DNA from: Chrysophaeum taylorii
Taxonomy: Eukaryota > Sar > Pelagophyceae > Pelagomonadales > Pelagomonadaceae
Direction of reading: 5' to 3'
NCBI GenBank assembly: GCA_029834535.1
Contig: JAQMWT010000237.1
Location: forward strand, 1 to 64,000
DNA length: 64,000 nt
The position numbers and the translations under genes are program-made. The notes under the pieces are model-generated. The model was not told where the DNA came from, did no database searches, and saw nothing but the letters and a program-made list of their open reading frames with translations. Shown here piece by piece: positions 58,239-64,000 of the stretch. Each line of letters opens with the position of its first letter. Within the stretch, counting starts at the first letter, position 1.

Positions 58239-60080
58239 GTGCATTTGGTCACGTCTCATGCTACGAGACAACGTCAGAAGCAACGTCTGCAGACCCAACA
58301 TAGTATTTTCCGTGATGCCGATGATTACCAAGAGTACATCGACAAGATCCCGGATAATTTAACTTTGGAAGAGATAGCCAAAGAGCAGATCACTGATGCT
58401 ACTTGCGAGGACATTCGTTATCGCATGGCTCTGGGCCATTCTCCTCGTCGGTACGGGGCCAATTATCGCTATCAAGTGGTGAAAGGAGTTCTCTACCGTG
58501 CCGCACCCGACTTGCACCCGATGATAGTCGCACCCCGAACTTTACGGACGCGCATCATCCGATTGTACCATGACACACCTCTCAATGGTGGTCATATGGG
58601 TCGTCAAAGTACAGTGCAGTCGATACTTGAACGTTTTTGGTGGCCCCGTATGTCTAATGAGGTGGGTGCTTACATTGCTGGTTGCATAGTGTGCAAGAAA
58701 GCTCGTACGCCTGAACCAAAGAGAGCAGGTCTGCTTCAGCAACCGGTGTATGATGGTGATTGTGTCGTCCTTTGTATGGATTTGTTTGGACCTTTGCCCA
58801 GTGCTGGTCCCGAGACATATCTCATCGTTTTTTTTTATCCATTTTCTCATTTCTTGATTCTCGACGTACTACACCATAAGACTGCTGAGTCAATCCTCGA
58901 GTCTTTTGTCGCGAATATATTACTCAAAGGTTATCTACCTCAGAGGATTCGTACCGACAATGGGAAAGAGTTCGTCAACAAGTTGATGGAAGAGTTTTGT
59001 CATCTTTTCAATGTTCGGTATAGTACCACGATTCCGTATCATGCTCAGGCTAATCCTGCGGAAAGGGTCAACCGCTTTATCAAGGCTTTCCTCCGTGCGT
59101 GCCTTCAAAACCGCAAGATCACGGAATGGCCCGAATTCGCGGAGTACATTGCTTTCTGTTATAATCGTAAATTTATTCCGGGGACTCAGATCTCACCTTT
59201 CATGCTTCGTCTTAACCGGCAGCCTTTATTGCCAACCGATTACACGATCATGGATCTTGATGTCCGCCGCCTGCCGAAAACTCGCTCCGATGTTGTGGCA
59301 GAGACTCGCGAGAGGCTGAAGTTCTATACCGCTACGGTGAACGAAGCTCGTGAGAAGGCTCTTCGTAAACAACGTCTCGCCTATAATGCGGACCATGTTG
59401 ATGTGGAGTATGAAGAAGGTTCACATGTTCTGCTCTACATCCCTTTTCTTCAGAACAAGCTTCGACCGGAATGGCGCGGTCCATTCGTTATTTTGGAACG
59501 CTTGTCCCCGGTCACTTACAGGAGTGAGTCTCTTGATTATCCCCCCGAACGCCGCTGTGTTCATGTTAGTCAGATTACCCCTGTGATGGTTTCTCCAGTG
59601 GTCGATCGAGCTGTGCCCAAGCCCAAGGAGACCTTTCGGGATGATTACAAGCATGGTATGTTCGTTATCTTTCGGATTCCGGATAATAAACGGTCCGATT
59701 GGCGAAAGAAGATTTATGTCGCTGAAGTTTATGAACCCTATGATTTTGTGAATGATCGAGTCGCTCTGCATTTCTATGCTGATCTCGGTCCCCATGACAA
59801 GGTTTCTTATTACAAGCCTACTTCACATCTCTCTACTCGCAAGCTTAAGCCGGAATACAAGGACGTGGACGGTCGCAGTTTCACCGACAAGACCAAGGTC
59901 AACAACAGTACCACTCCTTGTGTCACCGACTTCGCCCCGCATGAGATCGATGTGTTGATTCCTAAGTTCACTTTGCGTGGTGGACGCGTTCCTGAACCTG
60001 TCGTTGAACGTGCCTACAAGAAGATTCGTTCTCGAGATGCTCATTCAGCCAAGGCTCGTGCTTCTCGCCGGACTCGCTGA
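58239..60080 (+). CDS. gypsy-2 integrase with conserved C-terminal domain
   Basis: H-D-T-P-L-N-G-G-H-M-G and C-I-V-C-K-K form the zinc finger; catalytic residues are in C-M-D-L-F-G-P-L, R-T-D-N-G-K-E-F and N-P-A-E-R-V-N. The gypsy C-terminal segment N-K-L-R-P-E-W-R-G-P-F follows. A further ~140 residues (K-K-I-Y-V-A-E-V-Y, R-V-A-L-H-F-Y-A-D-L-G, L-K-P-E-Y-K-D-V-D-G, C-V-T-D-F-A-P-H-E-I-D-V-L) are shared with gypsy-1 at the position where other gypsy elements carry a chromodomain. Confidence 0.9.
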   Translation: MHLVTSHATRQRQKQRLQTQHSIFRDADDYQEYIDKIPDNLTLEEIAKEQITDATCEDIRYRMALGHSPRRYGANYRYQVVKGVLYRAAPDLHPMIVAPRTLRTRIIRLYHDTPLNGGHMGRQSTVQSILERFWWPRMSNEVGAYIAGCIVCKKARTPEPKRAGLLQQPVYDGDCVVLCMDLFGPLPSAGPETYLIVFFYPFSHFLILDVLHHKTAESILESFVANILLKGYLPQRIRTDNGKEFVNKLMEEFCHLFNVRYSTTIPYHAQANPAERVNRFIKAFLRACLQNRKITEWPEFAEYIAFCYNRKFIPGTQISPFMLRLNRQPLLPTDYTIMDLDVRRLPKTRSDVVAETRERLKFYTATVNEAREKALRKQRLAYNADHVDVEYEEGSHVLLYIPFLQNKLRPEWRGPFVILERLSPVTYRSESLDYPPERRCVHVSQITPVMVSPVVDRAVPKPKETFRDDYKHGMFVIFRIPDNKRSDWRKKIYVAEVYEPYDFVNDRVALHFYADLGPHDKVSYYKPTSHLSTRKLKPEYKDVDGRSFTDKTKVNNSTTPCVTDFAPHEIDVLIPKFTLRGGRVPEPVVERAYKKIRSRDAHSAKARASRRTR

Positions 60081-60110
60081 GGGCAGCTCGTGTTCTCACC
60101 AGGGGAGTCC

Positions 60111-60438
60111 TGTGGCGGCAACTCCTGACCGCTAAGGCTTACCCCCCCTCTCTCGAGGCTTGATACCCGTTCAACGGGACACCTTTCCCGATCTTTTTAG
60201 TGACATCATACCTCTCTTTTGTGAGAAGCATTCTTGCTGTATTCTTGTAGTTTCCTTGCTATCATATACCATCTCTCCATCTTGTTGAGAGGCTTGGTGA
60301 GCGTGAGCAAGGTGTGTGGCGAGCATACCCGACCCCGAGTCCGTGTTTTCCTCGTTCAGTGAGGTCTAGGACGAGTCGGTGAGTACCCCCTTTGTCACCC
60401 GGGGGTCGGGAAGGTTTTTTTTTTTCTGTGCCGCCATA
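60111..60438 (+). repeat. 3' LTR of gypsy-2
   Basis: 328 bp, same ends as the 5' LTR. Preceded by the purine-rich ACCAGGGGAGTCC, the likely plus-strand primer. Confidence 0.92.
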
Positions 60439-60484
60439 ACTCCATTTATACGTACAACACAGTTGGGCTGACACACCTGCGCAT

Positions 60485-60498
60485 CTGGGCCCATAACC
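60485..60498 (-). other. primer-binding site of copia-C1 (half-tRNA-iMet type)
   Basis: Minus strand GGTTATGGGCCCAG directly after the LTR end, identical to the sites of copia-A1, A2 and the 1746 copy. The rest of the distal leader is 60439-60484. Confidence 0.85.
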
Positions 60499-60892
60499 TG
60501 GAGAGATTTGACCCTCTCCGGGTACATGGTAGAGACTGCGTGCAGTCTTAGGCGTGTACAGACCATTCCGCTTGTCACATGCTACTACACAACGTAGGGA
60601 TTTAAGCCCTAACTCCTTAAGGACATTAGGTCCCATATAAGCGTTTACACTGACAACGAGGAACGAAGCCTCTGTTAATTAAACAGAAAACCCCGTACCT
60701 GACGGTACGCACCTGGAGGCCTACTCCATGTTGGAAAAGAGCTTCAGACTGGGTTCTTCATAGTCATGAATAAGTAATTGCGGAAGGGTAAGGAAGGAAG
60801 GAGGGAAAGCCGTATTACGGAGAGAAAACCCTCTTGTAGAGATAGGTGTGAAATGTTCCAGTGTCGCACACATAATAGTGTAGCTCTCTGGA
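60499..60892 (-). repeat. 5' LTR of copia-C1
   Basis: 394 bp. The 5' end (TCCAGAGAG) is fixed by the break in copia-A gag: A2 reads ...gaccgat and the LTR begins at the next base. Confidence 0.88.
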
Positions 60893-61177
60893 ATCGGTCT
60901 TCCATTCCAGGAAAGCGCGATCGAGAATTTGATTCCGGAGGATCTCGTAGTCCTTGCATGACCGAGTGTATGCTTCGTACGAGTCGTACTCGAGGAAGGC
61001 ATCGGCATGACTGGACCGTAATAATTGTTGAATATACTTAATTTGCAAGGATACCTTGCGAGTTTGAAGCTGAAATCGATTTCCTTCGTTGAGAAACTCA
61101 ACTACAGGAGCTTCGAGCTTCAGTATGTCCGCACCTGTGATCGCCTTGGGTGCGGCTCGTGCTGCGTGTTCTGCCAT
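60893..61177 (-). pseudogene. copia-A2 gag fragment
   Basis: ATG at 61177 (M-A-E-H-A-A-R). About 95 codons nearly identical to copia-A1 gag, to E-W-K-T-D, where the C1 LTR interrupts it. The remainder of A2 is not in the window. Confidence 0.88.
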
Positions 61178-61701
61178 AGCAGTTGACGGGGAACCTGTGG
61201 GTTCAGTCACGCAGTTGCCACTGTCTAGACATTCTAAGGGGGTCTGTCTATCGGTGTCTATGTACACTCATGCGTTATCGATGGAAAAAAAAGTCTATTT
61301 GACAACTGTGCAAGCTGTGAGTCCAGAATAGTGCCGCTAAGCGTACTCACTCATGGCAGCTGGTTATTTTGGTGCTCTCAAGGAGCTTGGTAAGTGCATT
61401 GTCATGGAATGTACGAGTGGACGTACCCAAAATATTCCATAACATGTGAGCAAGAGTACAGGTTAGCCAACTTACACACACATCAACATTAACATGACAA
61501 CACGATACTATGAACAGGTGCACACAAGGTTACACGATCACGTGTGCAAAATATGCTATATACAGCCCGATGGTAATGGCGCTGTATAAACAAGCGTGTT
61601 TGCGTGGCGAGGCTGGACTGGTGCGGTAACAGTCCAAAACCCTTAGGTTACGTGCACGCTTTAACACATGGCTTCTGAGGGACTCGCCTGGGCCCATAAC
61701 C
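61178..61701 (-). other. copia-A2 leader and primer-binding site
   Basis: Collinear with 2647-3166. The primer site GGTTATGGGCCCAG is 61701-61688 on the minus strand. Confidence 0.8.
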
Positions 61702-62013
61702 TGCAGAGCATTTAGCATGCAGTGGTAAGTCACCTGGGAAACCATCCCGTCTCATCATGAACGTCTGGAGGGTTAATTCGAGGGATGAAAGGTATGTTCC
61801 CTATATCTTCAGAACACGACAGGCGGCATCTAGAACTACACGAGGAAGGTGAAGTGTATAGTGCTACATACCTCGGGACGCGCTAGACCATGATGATGAG
61901 CTTGAGCACAAATCAGAGGACTAATTGACTGTGTAGAAAGGAAGAAGAAGGGTAAGGAAGAGATCACGTTCTCGACGGACGGATAAGGGTAAGAGGCAGC
62001 AGATTTCTCTGCA
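61702..62013 (-). repeat. 5' LTR of copia-A2
   Basis: 312 bp, TGCAGAG to CTCTGCA on the minus strand, same length as the A1 5' LTR. The 62014 junction is with unrelated sequence. Confidence 0.88.
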
Positions 62014-62358
62014 GTCGTTTACCTTCGTCTGGGCACGCGACTTCTTGTTTTCTTTCTCGGCGTCGTGGTCAACCGACGTCGGCGTGTTGCCACCACGCTC
62101 CCGCTCGACCTGAGCGAAGCCCGCATCGATACCGTGTTCGTTTCGAAGTCGAAGGACGCTCCGGAGTCTCAGTGCGACATGCAGAACCGCTGAAAGCTTG
62201 ATCACGGCGGCCCTTGTTTTGTCAGTGAACACTTATGTTTGCTCTCTAACAGTACAAGCTTAGTCAACCAAGATGCGGATTGACCAAACTTTAAGTGACC
62301 AAACTTGTTGAGGGTTTACGGTGACCAAACATATATGGTGGTTGGAAACTTGACTTTC
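62014..62358. other. short coding-like remnant and TGACCAAACTT cluster, left part
   Basis: On the minus strand a frame from 62232 (M-F-T-D-K-T-R-A-A-V-I-K-L) runs for about 70 codons and is cut by the A2 LTR; I do not recognise it. From 62281 the plus strand carries TGACCAAACTT twice and TGACCAAAC once. The opposite orientation of the same motif clusters at 63440-63690. Confidence 0.35.
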
Positions 62359-63411
62359 CCCTTTACTAAATCAGTTTAGTAATGTAACGAGCATTACTTA
62401 CCACATTTTGAATAAAGTAATTCGCAAAGTAAAAGTCGAGCATTACAGCGGGTCCCGCGTAAAGTAAAGGTAAAGGCTGCTCGGGCTGAAAATTTAAGTT
62501 TGCCGTATTTCTATTCAGGCCCCAGCCTCGTGCAGGGACGGAGCACTACGCAACGATGTGATGAGAGGACTCGCATGCTTTTAAGGGTTGATCGTCTCGT
62601 CGCCTTTGTATGGGTATGATCTCGGACTTTAACTCGAACTTCTTGAGGATGTGGCCGTACTTGTCTCGGGCCTACTTAATCAACTCCTTGTTCATGCGCA
62701 GGGTCACGACGTTGCCCTCAGTCATGACGATTTTGGCAGCTGAGATGATGCGCTCGCAGAAGCTCTCAGCAGGCAGCGCGCCGATTTTGCACTTCGAGAC
62801 TCGTGCAACGTCTCGAAGGTAGCCGCACTCCTGGTTGCCTTCTATTCGCGTGTAGAGCTTGCCGACGTTGAGCAACATCATGTCCAAGAGCTTGGCATCC
62901 TGGAGGTGTCGGAGGAATTCGAGAGGTCGTCAGGAAATTCCTTGAGCCACTCGATGTTCGAGCGTACTGGACCCACTTCGTGAAGACGCGTTCGAACTCC
63001 ACCTTGAAGTCCGGCATCGCCTCCTCCGATTTATCAGGTTGCTGCTGCTCTTCGGGCTGAGGAATGGCTTCGGCCCAACAGTCGGGCTCGATGTCGCCAT
63101 CGTCATCTGAGTCGGACGCAGGCGCAGTCGCATGAAGGAGTTGCCGTCCTCCTCCTCACCGTCGCCATTAGTACCACCCTCGATCTCATCCTCCACGTTG
63201 TGGCATGCCATCGGAGGCGACTGCTCCGCTTCGGCCGGCCTGGCCGTCGCATGCGGGGTCCGTAACGCAGACATCGTCTACAGACCCCGCCACGTCGCTC
63301 AAAACGACTCGTCGACATGGGTGACGTACGGATGTAAAAAAAATACTTTACCATCATTTTGAAACGACTGTAAAGTAATGGTAAAGTAAAGTAAAATAGG
63401 TAAAGTAAAGG
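62359..63411 (-). mobile_element. hAT-like DNA transposon remnant
   Basis: The ends carry CCCTTTACT ... TTACC and GGTAAAGTAAAGGG, a rough inverted pair rich in GTAAAGTAA words. Inside, minus-strand coding pieces (62540-63017) read F-K-V-E-F-E-R-V-F, then in another phase L-L-N-V-G-K-L-Y-T-R-I and Y-L-R-D-V-A-R-V ... E-S-F-C-E-R-I-I-S-A-A. The last segment resembles the hAT transposase dimerisation domain (A-x-x-x-x-S-E-R-x-F-S-A-A). A TAG interrupts it near 62670. An acidic frame (63274-62930) lies upstream. I did not find an 8-bp target duplication. Confidence 0.45.
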
Positions 63412-63700
63412 GATTTCGTAATATTTATTAGGGATCCGTCAAGTTTGGTCAAAAAGTTTGGTGAATTTCTTTCATGTTTGCTCGATTTTGATGTATGATT
63501 AAGGAAAAACTCACATGTGTGGTCACTTTCCAGAGAAGTTAGGTCAGTTAAGTTTGGTCACTCCGAAGTTGCATTAAGTTTGATCAATCAACCCTTCAAG
63601 TTTGATTAATTTCCTCGTAAGTTTGGTCAACAAGTTTGATCACTACTCCTCAAACTTCCACAGTATTGACCAAACTTCGGCTTTTAAAATCAAACTTAAG
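63412..63700. repeat. AAGTTTGGTCA motif cluster, right part
   Basis: Several copies of AAGTTTGGTCA or AAGTTTGATCA and two of the complement. Mirrored by the copies left of the hAT-like remnant, so these may be subterminal repeats of a larger DNA transposon. Confidence 0.5.
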
Positions 63701-64000
63701 GAGGCTTTTTAAGGGGGCGCGTGCGCGCTTTTGGTGCGAAAATTCTTTAAAATGGTGCGAAAATGCTTTAAAAACGAGAGCTAGGTGCTGCAGCTACACA
63801 GAATCTACCGTGGCGTTACACGCGCGGCATGGACACCCCCCCATGGCCGCCTTAGAAGGAGGTCCGTCCTAACACAGCACGGCGATGCGCATGGAGAGCG
63901 GGCAGCGACACGCGGCCCCGAGAGCAGATTCCCACGGCTTGGCGTACTTAAGCTGGGCCCATTCTCGTACCTTCCATCGTTCGTAGAAGCCACCCAAACC
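63701..64000. other. no gene recognised
   Basis: Two tandem units of ggtgcgaaaatnctttaaaa near 63735-63772, otherwise GC-rich unique-looking sequence without a supported frame. Confidence 0.4.

Larger units (their letters stand above)
52957..60438 (+). mobile_element. gypsy-2: Ty3/gypsy retrotransposon
   Basis: 7.5 kb element in the leader of copia-C1, with 331- and 328-bp LTRs and the 5-bp target duplication ACTCC (52952-52956, 60439-60443). gag and pol overlap in different phases. Pol has RT, RNase H and integrase, with one frameshift near 57285 and one in-frame TAG near 58210. No protease or methyltransferase region is found between gag and RT, unlike gypsy-1. Few lesions and near-identical LTRs suggest it is among the youngest insertions here. 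Confidence 0.93.
40493..60892 (-). mobile_element. copia-C1: copia element with DNMT and ORF3, split by gypsy-2
   Basis: Minus strand, about 12.9 kb without the nested gypsy-2. LTRs (60892-60499, 394 bp; 40900-40493, 408 bp) begin TCCAGAGAG and end CTCTCCA. Order matches copia-A1: half-tRNA primer site, gag, D-T-C protease, DNMT-like domain, GAG-pre, integrase, RT, RNase H, ORF3, GAGGGGG tract. Two SINE-S copies (46570-46940, 48299-48606) and frameshifts break it. The 5' flank is copia-A gag (A2) but the 3' flank is unrelated, so there is no target duplication. Confidence 0.88.

Noticed and set aside
31138-60080. Classical chromodomain at the gypsy integrase C-termini
   Set aside because: The conserved extension lacks the aromatic cage wording I would expect; reported as an unknown module.
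62359-63411. 8-bp target duplication for the hAT-like remnant
   Set aside because: Flanks of the putative ends do not match, so the exact borders remain uncertain.
1-64000. Host species assignment
   Set aside because: No host gene, rRNA or organelle sequence is present. Algal or protist origin is only suggested by element types and DNMT-bearing retrotransposons.

Overview
This 64 kb window is a nest of eukaryotic transposable elements. I found no host gene that I can defend, no rRNA or tRNA gene and no CRISPR array. LTR retrotransposons of both Ty1/copia and Ty3/gypsy type, short retroposons with tetranucleotide tails and a hAT-like DNA transposon remnant show a repeat-rich nuclear genome. 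An alga or other protist is plausible, but nothing in the window fixes the taxon. Family names (copia-A to D, gypsy-1 and 2, SINE-S, repeat E) are local labels.

Layout. 1-2313: 3' end of a copia-B element, then a copia-C LTR and leader fragment. 2335-14775: a full-length copia-A element (A1, + strand) with matching 312/313-bp LTRs and a 5-bp target duplication CAACT, inserted in the 3' LTR of a copia-B element (B1, - strand, to 19986). 19987-21410: tail of another copia-B copy. 21411-30770: a pair of inverted copies of repeat E, one hit by copia-D (22495-27233, LTRs of only 75 bp, target duplication GGATG), then GC-rich and G-run tandem repeats. 30770-40172: gypsy-1 (- strand), lacking most of its 5' LTR. 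40182-40367: a lone copia-B LTR. 40493-60892: copia-C (C1, - strand), whose 5' leader is split by gypsy-2 (52957-60438, + strand, target duplication ACTCC). 60893-62013: 5' part of another copia-A copy (A2), into whose gag C1 inserted. 62014-64000: hAT-like remnant and a cluster of short TGACCAAACTT-type motifs.

How the genes work together. copia-A and copia-C share the order LTR - half-tRNA primer site - gag - protease - C5-cytosine DNA methyltransferase-like domain - GAG-pre/integrase - RT - RNase H - extra ORF3 - LTR. gypsy-1 has gag - protease - a different C5-methyltransferase domain - RT - RNase H - integrase. Thus three families from two superfamilies carry a methyltransferase inside their coding region, possibly to methylate their own cDNA. 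Retrotransposon-borne DNMTs have been reported in dinoflagellates and charophyte algae. Other notable points are: a 21-nt motif repeated five times along copia-A, mostly encoding T-x-x-S-L-N-Y, which may be a polyprotein cleavage site; a protease active site of D-(S/T)-C-A instead of D-(S/T)-G-A in both copia families; and a conserved Cys/His ORF3 after pol. All elements carry frameshifts, stops or insertions. gypsy-2 and A1 are the best preserved.
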